Shown: positions 1 to 9,585, counted from the stretch's first letter. The stretch is DNA of 64,000 nt from Roseococcus microcysteis (GCF_014764365.1 NZ_CP061718.1:310001-374000), one strand, 5' to 3'. Numbers and translations are program-made. Notes: generated from the sequence alone by a model not told the origin.

Positions 1-508
1 CCTGCAGCCGCACCATGTCCGGAATGGCGCGCAGCATGGTGGCGAAGCGGTGGAAGGGCTTGTCCGCCAGCTCCGCGAAGGCGACGTCGTAGATGGCCTT
101 GCTGGCGGCGATGTGGCGGTCGAAGCCCTCCACATCCTCGGGTGCCAGGCGCGCCACCTCGGCGCGCATCTTCTCCACATCGGCGCTGGCGCGGAACTCG
201 GTGCCGTCGTCGAAGCGGATCACGTAGAAGGGGTCTATCGCGCGCAGATCCACCGCGTCCTGCATGCGTTCGCCGTGCAGCGTCCAGAGTTCCTCCAGCA
301 GATAGGGGGCGGTGATGATGGTGGGGCCCGCGTCGAAGACATGCCCGTCCTGGCGGAAGGTGTAGGCGCGGCCGCCCGGGGCATCGAGCTTCTCGACCAG
401 CGTGACGCGGAAGCCGCGCGCCAGCAGCCGCACCGCGGCCGCGAGCCCGCCAAACCCCGCGCCGATCACGACGGCCTCAGGGCGGGGCGGGGAGGAGATG
501 ACGTTCAT
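1..508 (-). CDS. crtI: phytoene desaturase, N-terminal part (runs off the window)
   Basis: About 169 codons of the N-terminus are visible; the gene continues beyond position 1. The N-terminus has a dinucleotide-binding motif (VIGAGFGGLAAAVRL) near residues 12-26, then the Glu-Lys segment and GGRAYTFRQDG typical of CrtI-type FAD-dependent phytoene desaturases, which convert phytoene to neurosporene or lycopene. It lies downstream of pufC in the same orientation and so belongs to the photosynthesis block. In-frame ATGs at 535 and 538 would add about ten residues; ATG 508 puts the FAD motif closest to the usual distance from the start. A carotenoid-pathway paralogue such as CrtD cannot be excluded without the C-terminus. 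Confidence 0.85.
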   Translation of the reverse strand, partial: MNVISSPPRPEAVVIGAGFGGLAAAVRLLARGFRVTLVEKLDAPGGRAYTFRQDGHVFDAGPTIITAPYLLEELWTLHGERMQDAVDLRAIDPFYVIRFDDGTEFRASADVEKMRAEVARLAPEDVEGFDRHIAASKAIYDVAFAELADKPFHRFATMLRAIPDMVRLQ

Positions 509-578
509 CGTGGCGTGTTCCTGCGAGTGCGCCATCATCGCGCATCGCGCGCGCTCAGGCCAAGGGAAAGCGCGGCTT

Positions 579-1022
579 TCAGACGAAACCGAGCGTGATG
601 AGCGCGAGCACGACATAGCGCCCGGTCTTTGCGATGGCGACGAGCAGCACGAAGCTCCAAAGCGGTTCGCGCATGATGCCCGCCACCACCGTCAGCGGGT
701 CGCCGATGATGGGCGCCCAGCTCAGCAGCAGCGACCAGCGGCCCCAGCGATGATACCAGCCCTGCGCGCGGTCGAGTGCCGCTTCGCTCGCAGGGAACCA
801 GGACCGGCCGCGGAAGCGCTCCACCAGCCGCCCCAGCACGTAGTTGATGACGGAGCCGAGCGTGTTGCCGAGGCTCGCCACCGCCACCAGCAGCCAGGGA
901 TCGATCTCGGACGCCAGCAGCATGCCGACCAGCACGGGCTCGGACGCCATGGGCAGCAGCGAGGCGGCGCCCAGCGCCACGAAGAACAGGCTGAGAAGGG
1001 CAAGCAGAGTTGTCATCGGCAC
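579..1022 (-). CDS. YqaA/DedA-type small inner-membrane protein
   Basis: A 147-residue hydrophobic protein with about four membrane segments. The stretch SLLPMASEPVLVG followed by SLGNTLGSVINYVLGR near residues 20-65 matches the YqaA branch of the SNARE-associated (VTT/DedA) family. Members are integral membrane proteins proposed to act in lipid or small-molecule transport; no reaction can be read from the sequence. It lies between pufC and crtI on the same strand, but a strong terminator separates it from pufC, so it probably has its own promoter. A start at the second Met (1016) is equally possible. Confidence 0.8.
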   Translation of the reverse strand: MPMTTLLALLSLFFVALGAASLLPMASEPVLVGMLLASEIDPWLLVAVASLGNTLGSVINYVLGRLVERFRGRSWFPASEAALDRAQGWYHRWGRWSLLLSWAPIIGDPLTVVAGIMREPLWSFVLLVAIAKTGRYVVLALITLGFV

Positions 1023-1031
1023 CGCAAAGGA

Positions 1032-1063
1032 AAGGGGCGGAAGGCCTGCGCCCTCCGCCCCTT
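1032..1063 (-). terminator. rho-independent terminator after pufC
   Basis: Read on the minus strand, AAGGGGCGGA and TCCGCCCCTT form a perfect 10-bp stem around a 12-nt loop, followed by a T-rich run (TTTCCTTT). It starts 22 nt after the pufC stop codon. It should end the bchCXYZ-pufBALMC transcript before the YqaA-like gene. Confidence 0.8.
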
Positions 1064-1084
1064 CGGTCTAGCACGGCGTACCGC

Positions 1085-2218
1085 TCAGTTCAGCGCGGGC
1101 GCCGGTGCCGCGGCCGGTTGCACGGGGGCCGAGGGGTCCGCCGCGGGGGCCGAGGTCTGGGTGGGCAGGACCAGCTCCGGATAGTTCCGCAGCATCGCCG
1201 CGCGATAGAGCGGCTGGTAGACGCCCAGGTGGCAGGTGGAGCAGTTCACCTTCAGCGTGTCGCCCAGCGGGCCCAGGCGGTTCGGCGGGAAGCGTTCACG
1301 CAGGCTCTCGATGTAGTCGTTGTTGATGGCGCGCACCATCCGGATCCCGTGCCAGGCCGTCACGCGCTGCGGCGTGCTGCTGTCCCAGGAAGCGAAGGAA
1401 CGGCTGTTGTGGCAGAAGGTGCAGTTCACGCCGAGCGACGTGGACATGTGCATCATCAGCCCATAGGTCCATTCGGTTTGCAGGATGCTCTGGTTGTTGT
1501 TCCGCTCGCGCGCGGAGCCCGAGATCACCCGGATTTCCTCGTCACCCCAGAGGTAGGGGGTGAAGGGGTCGGTCGGCAGGGTGGCGTAGCCGGTGGCCGA
1601 GACGGGCCGGTTCTGCTCGCCCGCCACCGCCCACATGCGCGAGGGCGCGGCGTTGGAGGGAAGCTGCGACCACACGGCGGCCGGCACGGCCTGGCCACGG
1701 TGGCAGGTGTAGCAGGTGACGCCCACCTCGCCATTCGCGTTCACGTGGTTGCTGAAGGTGGTGTTGATGGTGTGCACCATCTGCAGCATCCGCCGCGCCA
1801 CATGCTTGGTGTAGATGTCCTCGGAGGCGAAGTTGCCGGGGACGTGGCAGCCATTGCAGCTCTGCGCGGGATCCTCGGCGTTCGGATAGATCCACTCGCT
1901 CATCGCGAGCATGATCCGGCCGAACTGCTCCACGCTCAGATGGCCCAGGATCTGGACATTCTCGTAGATCTCGGAGGCCCGGGGGCTTTCGGGATCATTG
2001 GGAATGGCCTCGTCCATCTCGGGCACCGTGTTGCGGGCGGCCACGGCCGCGATGGTGCGGGTGTTGTACACCTGCCCCATCGAGGTGCCGCGGAAGCCGG
2101 ACTGCACGGTCTGCACGGTGGGCCGTTCGAAGGTGACGACCAGGAAGGCCGCGGCGGCGAGAGCCACCACCGCGGTGCCGAAGAGGAAGTTGAACTTCCT
2201 GAAGAACTCGGGCTTCAT
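1085..2218 (-). CDS. pufC: photosynthetic reaction centre tetrahaem cytochrome c subunit
   Basis: This 377-residue protein carries four CxxCH haem-binding motifs (CNGCH, CYTCH, CTFCH, CSTCH), the count expected for PufC, which re-reduces the photo-oxidised special pair from soluble cytochrome or HiPIP. The N-terminus has one membrane segment (about residues 13-30) with no lipobox cysteine, so it is probably held by a transmembrane anchor rather than as a lipoprotein. The C-terminal 20-25 residues are rich in Ala and Pro. It is the last puf gene, 13 nt after pufM, and is followed by a terminator. Confidence 0.97.
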   Translation of the reverse strand: MKPEFFRKFNFLFGTAVVALAAAAFLVVTFERPTVQTVQSGFRGTSMGQVYNTRTIAAVAARNTVPEMDEAIPNDPESPRASEIYENVQILGHLSVEQFGRIMLAMSEWIYPNAEDPAQSCNGCHVPGNFASEDIYTKHVARRMLQMVHTINTTFSNHVNANGEVGVTCYTCHRGQAVPAAVWSQLPSNAAPSRMWAVAGEQNRPVSATGYATLPTDPFTPYLWGDEEIRVISGSARERNNNQSILQTEWTYGLMMHMSTSLGVNCTFCHNSRSFASWDSSTPQRVTAWHGIRMVRAINNDYIESLRERFPPNRLGPLGDTLKVNCSTCHLGVYQPLYRAAMLRNYPELVLPTQTSAPAADPSAPVQPAAAPAPALN

Positions 2219-2231
2219 TTCGCTCCCTCCC

Positions 2232-3188
2232 TCAGCGCGTCGGGTCGATGATCGGGCCCCACACGGCCGGATAGGCCGGCGCGAAGCGCTTCTCGATCGC
2301 CCAGAGGTACCAGTTGTCCACGACCGTGCCGGTCAGCAGGATGCCGATGCCGCCGGTCAGTGGCGTCAGCACCGCGAACCACCAGGCCCAGCGGTGGATG
2401 CTCTCGTAGGTGGCGTTGAAGCCCATGGTCCAGCGCCAGAAGATGCCGGCGCGTTCGGCGGCGGTGCCGCGGTCCATGGCCTGGTCCACCTCGCGCTCCC
2501 CGCCGAAGCGGGCCACGGCCAGGATCGTGGCGCCGTGCATGGCGAACAGCAGCACGGAGCCGTAGAGGAACACGATCGAGAGCGCGTGGAACGGGTTGTA
2601 GAAGAGGTTCCCGTAGCGGATCGAGAAGGCGGCCGTCCAATCCAGGTGCGGGAAGATGCCGAAGGGCACCGCCTCGCTCCAGGAGCCCATCCAGAGCGGG
2701 CGCAGGAAGCCCAGCACCAGGTAGAGCCAGATGGCCGCCGCGAAGGCCCAGAAGGTGTGCTGGCCGAGGCCCAGCTGGTCCGCCCGGCGCCAGGTGCGCG
2801 CAAGCCAGAGCAGCACGGAGGCCGTCAGGAAGAAGCCGGCCATCAGCCACCAGCCGCCCTGGTTCAGCGGCGGGATGCGCAGCCCCCATTGCGGGCCGGG
2901 GGGCTCCAGCGCCAGCCAGGGCAGCAGGCGGATGAACTCCACCACGTTCCAGTTCACCGAGGCCAGCATGTTCAGGCCGATGATCTCGAAGGCGATGAAG
3001 CCGCAGGCCACCGAGAGCAGGCCGAGCCAGCCCAGGTAGAAGGGCCCGATCTGCGCGTCGGCGAAGAGGCCGAGCAGACGGCTGTGGCGCGCATTGCCCA
3101 CACGCACCTGGTTGTCACGCGGCAGCTTCACGCCCGGGTAGGAAGGCGGGTGCGGCTGGACCCGCGTGAAGATGAATTGATATTCCAT
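2232..3188 (-). CDS. pufM: photosynthetic reaction centre M subunit
   Basis: PufM, 318 residues, with five membrane helices. Visible hallmarks are [10 protein letters not shown], the special-pair histidine region [15 protein letters not shown], a second histidine in FAMHGAT, and the iron/quinone-site segment [13 protein letters not shown]. It pairs with PufL to hold bacteriochlorophyll, bacteriopheophytin, quinone and the non-haem iron in the inner membrane. A 15-nt gap separates it from pufL, as is usual for this pair. The frame is intact, unlike that of pufL. Confidence 0.98.
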   Translation of the reverse strand: MEYQFIFTRVQPHPPSYPGVKLPRDNQVRVGNARHSRLLGLFADAQIGPFYLGWLGLLSVACGFIAFEIIGLNMLASVNWNVVEFIRLLPWLALEPPGPQWGLRIPPLNQGGWWLMAGFFLTASVLLWLARTWRRADQLGLGQHTFWAFAAAIWLYLVLGFLRPLWMGSWSEAVPFGIFPHLDWTAAFSIRYGNLFYNPFHALSIVFLYGSVLLFAMHGATILAVARFGGEREVDQAMDRGTAAERAGIFWRWTMGFNATYESIHRWAWWFAVLTPLTGGIGILLTGTVVDNWYLWAIEKRFAPAYPAVWGPIIDPTR

Positions 3189-3203
3189 CGTCGCGTCCCT
3201 CCC

Positions 3204-4027
3204 TCAGTTCCAGATCGGCAGCTGAAGCCACCAGTTCCACCATTCGGGCCAGCCGCGGGTCCAGAAGGGGCCGCTGATCACGATGCACACCGCGCTCCAG
3301 AACCCCGCCGACAGCGCGATGAACAGGCCGAGGCGATGGATGCCCAGCGTGCCGATCGAGTAGCCGATGAAGTCGCGGTAGAAGGTGTTCTCGTGCTCGG
3401 CGGTCTTCACCGTCTCACCCTTCTTGGGGTTGATGGCGGCGAGCACCAGCGAGGCATGGAGCGACAGCGCGAGCGTCGTGGTGAAGAAGAAGGTCACCGC
3501 GATCATGTGCGCCGGGTTGTAGTGGAAGTGGAGGTACTGGTAGCCGACGTTGCTCACCCAATCGAGGTGGCTGAAAATCCCGTAGGGGAAGGCATGCCCC
3601 AGGCGCCCATCAGCACCGGGCGGATGACCACCAGGGTGATGTAGGCGAAGACCGCCATGCTGTAGGCCCAGGGAATGTGCATCCCCATGCCGAGCTTGCG
3701 CGAGATCTCGGCCTGGCGGAGTGCCCAGGACACGAAGGCGCCGATCGCGCAGATGGTGATCATCTGCCACAACCCGCCCTCGCGCAGCGGAGCAAGGCCC
3801 AGGCCATAGCGAAGATCCGGCGGCGCGATGTTGATCAGCCACGGATTCCACGTGCCGCCGATGGCCGCGCCGTAGAGGATCAGGGCCGTGCCCACCAGCG
3901 AGAAGAAGAAGGTCGTGAGGCCGAAGAAGCCCACGTAGAAGGGACCCACCCAGAAATCGAACAGGTTCCCCCCGACGAGGGTGCCTCCCCGAACACGATA
4001 TTTGGCTTCGAAAGTCAGCATCGCCAT
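3204..4027 (-). pseudogene. pufL: reaction centre L subunit, interrupted by a one-base deletion
   Basis: The first part (start ATG 4027, [15 protein letters not shown]) reads as PufL up to VLMGAWG, then leaves frame and stops at 3554. The rest of PufL, from [13 protein letters not shown] to the end at 3204, continues in the next frame with the expected histidines ([19 protein letters not shown]). Restoring one base at about 3596, where the minus strand reads GGGGCATGCC instead of a likely GGGGCCATGCC, rebuilds a 274-residue protein of normal length. The change lies beside a homopolymer and neighbouring genes are intact, so a sequencing or assembly error is likely. If real, the strain cannot assemble a reaction centre. 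An AGGAG ribosome-binding site precedes the start. Confidence 0.93.
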
Positions 4028-4046
4028 GGCTTGATGCTCCTGTCAT

Positions 4047-4065
4047 GGCAGGCGCGGAACCTGCC
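4047..4065 (-). other. short hairpin in the pufL leader
   Basis: GGCAGG and CCTGCC form a 6-bp stem with a 7-nt loop about 20 nt upstream of the pufL ATG. With the next hairpin it makes the pufA-pufL gap highly structured. Confidence 0.4.
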
Positions 4066-4086
4066 CCTGTGTGTCGTCATCCGCGA

Positions 4087-4105
4087 CAGCGGGCGACGCC
4101 CGCTG
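4087..4105 (-). other. pufA-pufL intercistronic hairpin
   Basis: CAGCGGGC, GAC, GCCCGCTG is a perfect 8-bp stem with a 3-nt loop in the 119-nt gap between pufA and pufL. Hairpins in this position are known in Rhodobacter to stabilise the 5' pufBA part of the transcript, so that LH1 is made in excess over the reaction centre. The same role is inferred here. Confidence 0.6.
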
Positions 4106-4146
4106 CGCTTGCTTCGCCCACTGCCGTGGAGCGACACGGCCTGTGC

Positions 4147-4344
4147 CTACCGGACGCCGGCGGGCGTACGGGCCACGGGCTGACCCGCCGTGTAGGCGAG
4201 GCTTTCCGAGCACCAGCCGAGGTGGTCGCAGTAACGGGGCGAGCTGAGGACCACGAAGTGGATCACCGCCGCGATGCCGATGACGCCGACGGCGCCCAGC
4301 ATGCCGAGACGGAGCGGGTTCGCCACCATCCAGATCTTATGCAT
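4147..4344 (-). CDS. pufA: light-harvesting 1 alpha polypeptide
   Basis: A 65-residue LH1 alpha protein beginning MHKIWMVANPLR with a single membrane helix. The bacteriochlorophyll-ligating histidine is in AAVIHFVVLSSP near residue 29. The C-terminal tail after the helix (about 30 residues, containing two Cys and ending in TPAGVR) is longer than in many alpha chains. It lies 63 nt after pufB. A GGAG-type ribosome-binding site (CAGGAGACC) precedes the start. Confidence 0.95.
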   Translation of the reverse strand: MHKIWMVANPLRLGMLGAVGVIGIAAVIHFVVLSSPRYCDHLGWCSESLAYTAGQPVARTPAGVR

Positions 4345-4374
4345 GTGTTGGTCTCCTGAATGAGAACGTGAGGT

Positions 4375-4402
4375 GCAGGCCGCCCGCGGACGGGCAGCCT
4401 GC
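4375..4402 (-). other. pufB-pufA intercistronic hairpin
   Basis: GCAGGC-C-GCCCG and CGGGC-A-GCCTGC pair over 11 bp with one mismatch around a CGGA loop. It starts a few bases after the pufB stop codon. It may protect or process the pufBA message, but this is inferred from position and stem strength only. Confidence 0.5.
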
Positions 4403-4407
4403 GCGCC

Positions 4408-4596
4408 TCAGTTGATGAAGAAGCGCCAGTCGGGCGGAACCACCTGGCTGCCGTAGACGAGCGGCCGCCACATCCACACCAGGATGTGCGCGCCCATCGA
4501 GGCGAAAACCGAGAAGATCCAGCCCTGCATGACGAGGCGGTGGACTTCACGCGCTTCGGGCTCGGTCAGGCCTGCCCTAGCAATCACTTCGGCCAT
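4408..4596 (-). CDS. pufB: light-harvesting 1 beta polypeptide
   Basis: A 62-residue LH1 beta protein. It shows the conserved EAREVHRLVMQGWIFS segment and the bacteriochlorophyll-binding histidine in GAHILVWMWRPL. It is the first puf gene of the superoperon and has a GGAGG ribosome-binding site. No pufQ reading frame is present between bchZ and pufB, unlike in Rhodobacter. Confidence 0.96.
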   Translation of the reverse strand: MAEVIARAGLTEPEAREVHRLVMQGWIFSVFASMGAHILVWMWRPLVYGSQVVPPDWRFFIN

Positions 4597-4689
4597 GTGT
4601 TGACCTCCATACGACCTTGCGGCCGGTTACCGCGCAAATCCCGCGCAGCAGGGTCGTGCAGGGCGAGGATCGCCCGGCACATCTGTCTT

Positions 4690-4704
4690 CCCGGCGAGGC
4701 CGGG
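4690..4704 (-). other. hairpin just after bchZ
   Basis: CCCGGC, GAG, GCCGGG forms a 6-bp stem in the 136-nt bchZ-pufB gap. It could be an mRNA processing site between the bch and puf parts of the superoperon. There is no T-run, so it is not a clear terminator. Nothing else recognisable lies in this gap apart from the pufB ribosome-binding site. Confidence 0.35.
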
Positions 4705-4732
4705 CGGGCAGTGGGTTGGGCCGGATGCGCGG

Positions 4733-6172
4733 TCATGCCGGCTGCATCTCGGGGGCAAGGATGGTGCGCGCGCGCTCCAGCGTCACACGCGGCTCACCGG
4801 CATCGCGCGCCGCCTGCTCCACCTGCTCGCGCAGGCGCTTGGCGGCCGAGATGCGGATGAGGAAGGGCTCGCGCTCCACGCGCGCATCGAGCAGCGCCTG
4901 CGCCGCCTCCTCCCACACGTCGGAGGCACGCGCGGGCGTCGCCGCGATCTTGTCGAGCTCGGTGCCCAGCGGAAGGATGTGGAACAGCGCGTCGAACAGC
5001 GCGTTGCAGTATTCCTGGATGATGTAGGTGGCACCCGCATAGCCCATGAAGGGCGTGCCGGTGGCGCGGCGGATGATGGCACCGGGGAAGCTCGCCGGGA
5101 TGTAGGCCGCCTTCTGCCCGGCCTCGGCCATGTACATGCGTTCGTTGAAGCTGCCGAAGACGACGAGGCCCGGCGCCTTCATCGCCTCGCGCGTGGCCGC
5201 GTTGTCGGGCTTCTGGCCCGCCTGGCGGCTGGCGGCATAGGCACAGGGAATGCCCATCTCCTCGGTGAGGAACTGCGTCAGCCCATGCGTGTAGGTGTGC
5301 GTCGCCACGACGGAATAGGGCGCGGAGGCGAAGAAATCCTGCGTCACCGACCGCCACAGATCCCACAGCGGCTTCAGCGTGGTGTGCTTCTCGCGCTCGA
5401 TGAAGGGCTCGGGGTCGAGGCCCGTGAGTTCGCCCAGCTTGCGCAGGAAGTTGGTGGTCGCGAACATGCCGATGGGCGCCTGGAGGTAGGGGCGCTCCAG
5501 CTCCTCGCAGAGCTTCCGGCCGAACTCGCGGTAGAGGCAGATGTTCACATCCGCATCCGGCAGCTTCGCGATGTCCTCGATGTGACTGCCCAGCGGGAAG
5601 ACCAGGTTGATCTCGCAGCCCATGCCCTCGACCAGGCGGCGGATTTCGGCCAGGTCGGAGGGCATGTTGAAGGTGCCGTAGATCGGCCCGATGATGTTGA
5701 CGCGCGGCTTCTCGCCCAGCTTGGGGTTGCGCGCGCGCACCTTGCGGCCCCGTGCGCCGAACTCGGTCCAGAGCCACATGATGGCGCGGTCCGCGGCCTG
5801 CCACTGGTCCTCATCAATGGTGCGGCAGATGAAGCGCTGCAGGTTCGAGCCCTGCGGCGTGACGCCGCCGCCGATCATCTCGGCGATGGAACCCGTCACC
5901 ACCACGGCGGGCAGCTCGGGGTCCTGCGTGGCGGCGGCGCGGCGCATGTTGGGCTCGGTGCCGTTCTGGCTGAGGCTCTCCTCATCGAGGCCCGTGACCA
6001 CGATGGGCAGCTCATGCGGCGGCAGCGCGTCGGTGTAGTGCAGCACGGCGGTGACGGGCAGGTTCTCGCAGCCCACCGGGCCATCAATCACCACGCGCAG
6101 CCCACGCACGGCCGAGAAGGCATAGATGGCGCCCCAATATCCACCGGCGCGGTCATGATCGAGAACCAGCAT
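4733..6172 (-). CDS. bchZ: chlorophyllide a reductase subunit Z
   Basis: A 479-residue nitrogenase-like (NifK-type) protein. The N-terminal [24 protein letters not shown] segment carries the cluster-ligating cysteine region near residue 35, followed by the [11 protein letters not shown] motif. BchZ with BchY forms the catalytic component of chlorophyllide a oxidoreductase, which reduces the C7-C8 bond to give the bacteriochlorin ring with electrons from BchX. It lies 3 nt after bchY in the superoperon. Confidence 0.97.
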   Translation of the reverse strand: MLVLDHDRAGGYWGAIYAFSAVRGLRVVIDGPVGCENLPVTAVLHYTDALPPHELPIVVTGLDEESLSQNGTEPNMRRAAATQDPELPAVVVTGSIAEMIGGGVTPQGSNLQRFICRTIDEDQWQAADRAIMWLWTEFGARGRKVRARNPKLGEKPRVNIIGPIYGTFNMPSDLAEIRRLVEGMGCEINLVFPLGSHIEDIAKLPDADVNICLYREFGRKLCEELERPYLQAPIGMFATTNFLRKLGELTGLDPEPFIEREKHTTLKPLWDLWRSVTQDFFASAPYSVVATHTYTHGLTQFLTEEMGIPCAYAASRQAGQKPDNAATREAMKAPGLVVFGSFNERMYMAEAGQKAAYIPASFPGAIIRRATGTPFMGYAGATYIIQEYCNALFDALFHILPLGTELDKIAATPARASDVWEEAAQALLDARVEREPFLIRISAAKRLREQVEQAARDAGEPRVTLERARTILAPEMQPA

Positions 6173-6175
6173 GGC

Positions 6176-7675
6176 CTAGGTCCCCACCGCTTCGAGGGCC
6201 TTGGCCTGCGCGGCCCGCAGCTTGCGCTGGCGGTCGCGGAAACCGGGCGGGTCAATGGGCTTGCCGGCGAAGCCGTAGCCCGCGCCGTCGGGGGTGCCGA
6301 CACCTTCGAAGAAGCTGACCATGCGGCCGAAGCGCTCGCGGCCCTTGGTCTGCGCCGCGACGATCCCGGCCATGGAGGCCGCGCCCGCGATGCCGAAGAG
6401 CGGCCGGGCGCTGACCATGTTGGTGAAGTAGAGGGCGGGCGTGCCCATCTCCTTCGCCTTCTGCACCAGCGGCGTGGTGCCGAGCGCCAGGTCGGGCTTG
6501 GCTTCCTTCATCGCGGCCAAATCCTGTTCCAGGCTCGCGCGGTATTGCACGTGGCAGCCATGGGCCTTCAGCCATTCGGCATCGGCCGCGGACCATTCGG
6601 TGCGCGGGCAGGCGGTGCCGACATAGGGAACCTCGGCGCCGGCCTCGATCAGCAGGCGCGCCACAAGCAGCTCGCTGCCCTCATAGCCCGAGACGGTGAT
6701 GCGCGCGTTCACGCTGTTCTTCGCCAGCACGCCGCGGATGGCCGGGATCACCGCCTGGCGTGCGGCCTCGCGCTGGGCGGAGGGCACGTCCGCCGCGAGC
6801 CCGATCGCCTCGATCCACTCCGCCGTGCCCTCCACGCCCACGGGGCCGGAGCCCACCACGCGGCGCCCGGCCGCATGGAACTCACGCACGCTCGCCGTGT
6901 AGAAGGGGTGCAGGGCGGCCACCGCCGCGCAGTCCAGCGCGGCATACATGTCGCGCCATTCGCGGCAGGGCGCCTGCGCGCCGGCGGCGAGGCCCATGGG
7001 CGCCAGCACCTGCCCGATGCCCACCGGGTCGGCGGGGAACAGCTCGCCGATCAGCGTGACGCGGCGCGCATCCGTCATATTGCGCGGGCGCGCGACGGGG
7101 CCGGCCTCGGCCTCGTTGCGGGCGTAGCGCAGCATGGCACCCGCCAGCACGTCCTTGGCCTCCGCATGGGTCGGCACGCCGAAGCCCGGCACGTCAATGC
7201 CGATGATCCGCACGCCATTGATCTCCTTGGGCAGGAGTTCCAGCGGCACGCCCGAGGCGGTGGGCACGCACAAATTCGTGATGACGACCGCGTCGTAATC
7301 CTCGGGCTTCGCCATCTCGTGCACCGCGTCGCGGATGTCCTCAAACAGCTTGCCCGTGACCAGCGTCTCGGAGTTGAAGGGCACATAGCCCACGGTCCGC
7401 TTGGCGCCGTAGAAGTGGCTCGTGAAGGTCAGCCCATAGACGCAGCAGGCGCTGCCTGAGAGGATGGTCGCCACCCGCCGCATCCGCAGCCCCACGCGGA
7501 GGCTGCCGAAGGCGGGGCACATGCTCTGCGGCTGGTCATGGGGCCCGCGCGGGTAGTCGGCCATCAGCTGGTCCATCACCGCCGTCTTGCCGGCGGCGCG
7601 CGCCGCCGCGTCCAGCGTCTCGCGGCCGCCATGGCAGCCCGAGCCTTCCGTCGCGCGTGGGGGGAGGGCGTCCAT
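6176..7675 (-). CDS. bchY: chlorophyllide a reductase subunit Y
   Basis: A 499-residue NifD-type subunit of chlorophyllide a reductase, partner of BchZ. Cysteine-containing segments SMCPAFGSLR and GSACCVYGLTF (about residues 50-80) match the Fe-S ligating region. The N-terminal 40 residues are variable. The start at ATG 7675 is 3 nt downstream of bchX, so translation is probably coupled. Confidence 0.97.
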   Translation of the reverse strand: MDALPPRATEGSGCHGGRETLDAAARAAGKTAVMDQLMADYPRGPHDQPQSMCPAFGSLRVGLRMRRVATILSGSACCVYGLTFTSHFYGAKRTVGYVPFNSETLVTGKLFEDIRDAVHEMAKPEDYDAVVITNLCVPTASGVPLELLPKEINGVRIIGIDVPGFGVPTHAEAKDVLAGAMLRYARNEAEAGPVARPRNMTDARRVTLIGELFPADPVGIGQVLAPMGLAAGAQAPCREWRDMYAALDCAAVAALHPFYTASVREFHAAGRRVVGSGPVGVEGTAEWIEAIGLAADVPSAQREAARQAVIPAIRGVLAKNSVNARITVSGYEGSELLVARLLIEAGAEVPYVGTACPRTEWSAADAEWLKAHGCHVQYRASLEQDLAAMKEAKPDLALGTTPLVQKAKEMGTPALYFTNMVSARPLFGIAGAASMAGIVAAQTKGRERFGRMVSFFEGVGTPDGAGYGFAGKPIDPPGFRDRQRKLRAAQAKALEAVGT

Positions 7676-7678
7676 GCC

Positions 7679-8659
7679 TCAGACCCCCTCGTAGACCACT
7701 TCGAGCGAGGGCTTGTTCAGAACCTCGCTGCCACACATGTCCTCCATGGTGGCGGGGTCGAGCACCACGCCACGGCCCACCGCATCGCCCTTGAACAGGT
7801 TCAGCAGGTTTTCGTGGGAGAGGGGCGTGGGGCGCAGCGGCGGCGCTTCGGCCACCTGCACGCCCAGCGCCTCGAACAGCGGGGCCCATTGGCCGCCCGG
7901 CGTGCCCACGATCTCGTAATTGGCGCTCTTGCGGCGGATGTCCTCATCGGCCGGGATGGCGGCCAGCACGGGAATGCCCACGGCATCCGCGAAGGCCTGC
8001 GCCTCGCCCGTGCCGTCATCCTTGTTGATGACCAGGCCCGCCACGCCGACATTGCCGCCCAGCTTGCGGAAGTAATCCACCGCCGAACACACATTGTTGG
8101 CCACATAGAGCGACTGCAGGTCGTTCGAGCCGACGACGATCACCTTCTGGCACATGTCGCGCGCGATCGGCAGGCCGAAGCCGCCGCAGACCACGTCGCC
8201 CAGGAAGTCGAGCAGCACGTAGTCGAAATCCCACTGGTGGAAGCCCAGCTTCTCCAGCAGCTCGAAGCCATGGATGATGCCGCGCCCGCCGCAGCCGCGG
8301 CCCACCTCCGGCCCGCCCAGTTCCATCGCGAAGACGCCGTCGCGCTTGAAGCAGACATCGCCGATCTGCACCTGTTCACCGGCCGCCTTCTTCTTGGAGG
8401 AGGTCTCGATGATGGTGGGGCAGGAACGCCCGCCGAACAGCAGCGAGGTGGTGTCGGACTTCGGGTCGCAGCCGATGAGCAGCACGCGCTTGCCCTGCTG
8501 CGCCATCATGTAGCTGAGATTCGCGAGGGTGAAGGACTTGCCGATGCCCCCCTTGCCATAGATCGCGATGATCTGTGTTTGCTTCACGGCCGGCGGCGCC
8601 TCGATCGAGGCGGCGTCGGCGGAAGACGAAGGCTGCATGTTCCCGGACACAGCGTTCAT
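7679..8659 (-). CDS. bchX: chlorophyllide a reductase iron protein
   Basis: A 326-residue NifH-like ATPase that passes electrons to BchYZ. It has the P-loop [11 protein letters not shown] and the two cluster-binding cysteine segments GRGCGGRGI and [10 protein letters not shown]. The N-terminus carries about 35 residues before the P-loop, longer than in NifH. ATG 8659 is chosen because it overlaps the bchC stop as ATGA and follows a GGAGGAAG ribosome-binding site. Confidence 0.97.
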   Translation of the reverse strand: MNAVSGNMQPSSSADAASIEAPPAVKQTQIIAIYGKGGIGKSFTLANLSYMMAQQGKRVLLIGCDPKSDTTSLLFGGRSCPTIIETSSKKKAAGEQVQIGDVCFKRDGVFAMELGGPEVGRGCGGRGIIHGFELLEKLGFHQWDFDYVLLDFLGDVVCGGFGLPIARDMCQKVIVVGSNDLQSLYVANNVCSAVDYFRKLGGNVGVAGLVINKDDGTGEAQAFADAVGIPVLAAIPADEDIRRKSANYEIVGTPGGQWAPLFEALGVQVAEAPPLRPTPLSHENLLNLFKGDAVGRGVVLDPATMEDMCGSEVLNKPSLEVVYEGV

Positions 8660-9585
8660 TCGAACTTCCTCCAATCAAGAATCATCTTCAGGCAGCGCGC
8701 ATCGCCGAAGGCGGTGCGATAGGCATCGGGCGCCGTCGCCGCGGGTTCCCGATGGGTGATGAGACCGTCCAGCGAGAGCTTCCCGGACGTGATCAGCGCG
8801 TTCAGCGCGACCATGTCGGCGGGGTGCCACTCGGCGGCGATGCGGATGCGCGCCTCGCGCATGAAGGCGGGCGCGAAGGCGAAGGAGAGGCGGTCATAGA
8901 AGCCCGCCAGCGTGATCTCGCCGCCCGAACGCAGCCGGCCGATCAGCATGTCCAGGATGTTCGCGTCGCCGCTCGCATCGCAGATGCGGCCATAGTCGCG
9001 GCGGTTGTCGCGCTCGGCGTCGAGCACCTGGTAGCCAACGGCATCCGTGGCGCGGTGGGCGCTCGTCTCCCACACCATGGGCGCGGGCGCGCCGATGGCG
9101 AGCGTGATGCGCGCCAGCAGCCGCCCCAGCACGCCATGGCCGATGATGAGTTCGGGCGGATGCTCCGCGATGGCGTGGTAGGCGGTGGCGGCCAGCGCCA
9201 GCAGCACCGCGCGCTCACCCAGATCCTCGGCCACCGGCACCACGCGCTTGCCGGAGGAGACGAGGCGGCCGGCCGCGCCGCCGAACAGCCCGCGCACATC
9301 GCGGAAGCCGCGCGATCCGGGGATGAACACCCGCGACCCGACCGCCTGGCCCGAGGCCGGGCCGGCCTGGACCACGCGGCCCACGCTCTCATAGCCGGGC
9401 ACCAGCGGGTAACCCATGCCGGGGAAGTTCGGCATGCGGCCGGTGTAGAGAAGCTTCTCGGTGCCGGTGGAAATGCCCGACCACTCGACATCCACGACCA
9501 CATCCTCATCGCCCGGCGCGACGAGGCCAACACGCTGCAGGCGCAGGTTCTCGGGCTCGGTGAGGATGACGGCGATCGTGTCCAT
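8656..9585 (-). CDS. bchC: bacteriochlorophyllide (3-hydroxyethyl) dehydrogenase
   Basis: BchC, 309 residues, a medium-chain dehydrogenase-like protein that oxidises the 3-hydroxyethyl group to the acetyl group of bacteriochlorophyllide a. The N-terminal half shows [17 protein letters not shown] and [14 protein letters not shown], and the Rossmann part includes [13 protein letters not shown]. It is the first gene of the bchCXYZ-pufBALMC superoperon. ATG 9585 is preferred to an upstream in-frame ATG at 9660, because the latter lies inside the promoter and operators. Confidence 0.95.
   Translation of the reverse strand: MDTIAVILTEPENLRLQRVGLVAPGDEDVVVDVEWSGISTGTEKLLYTGRMPNFPGMGYPLVPGYESVGRVVQAGPASGQAVGSRVFIPGSRGFRDVRGLFGGAAGRLVSSGKRVVPVAEDLGERAVLLALAATAYHAIAEHPPELIIGHGVLGRLLARITLAIGAPAPMVWETSAHRATDAVGYQVLDAERDNRRDYGRICDASGDANILDMLIGRLRSGGEITLAGFYDRLSFAFAPAFMREARIRIAAEWHPADMVALNALITSGKLSLDGLITHREPAATAPDAYRTAFGDARCLKMILDWRKFE

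Noticed and set aside
3204-4046. Two separate genes in the pufL position
   Set aside because: Both pieces are adjacent parts of one PufL and join perfectly when a single base is added.
4597-4732. Possible pufQ before pufB
   Set aside because: The 136-nt gap is too short for pufQ and contains no suitable frame.
4979-7459. 826-residue open frame on the plus strand opposite bchZ and bchY
   Set aside because: Low-complexity shadow of well-identified bch genes.
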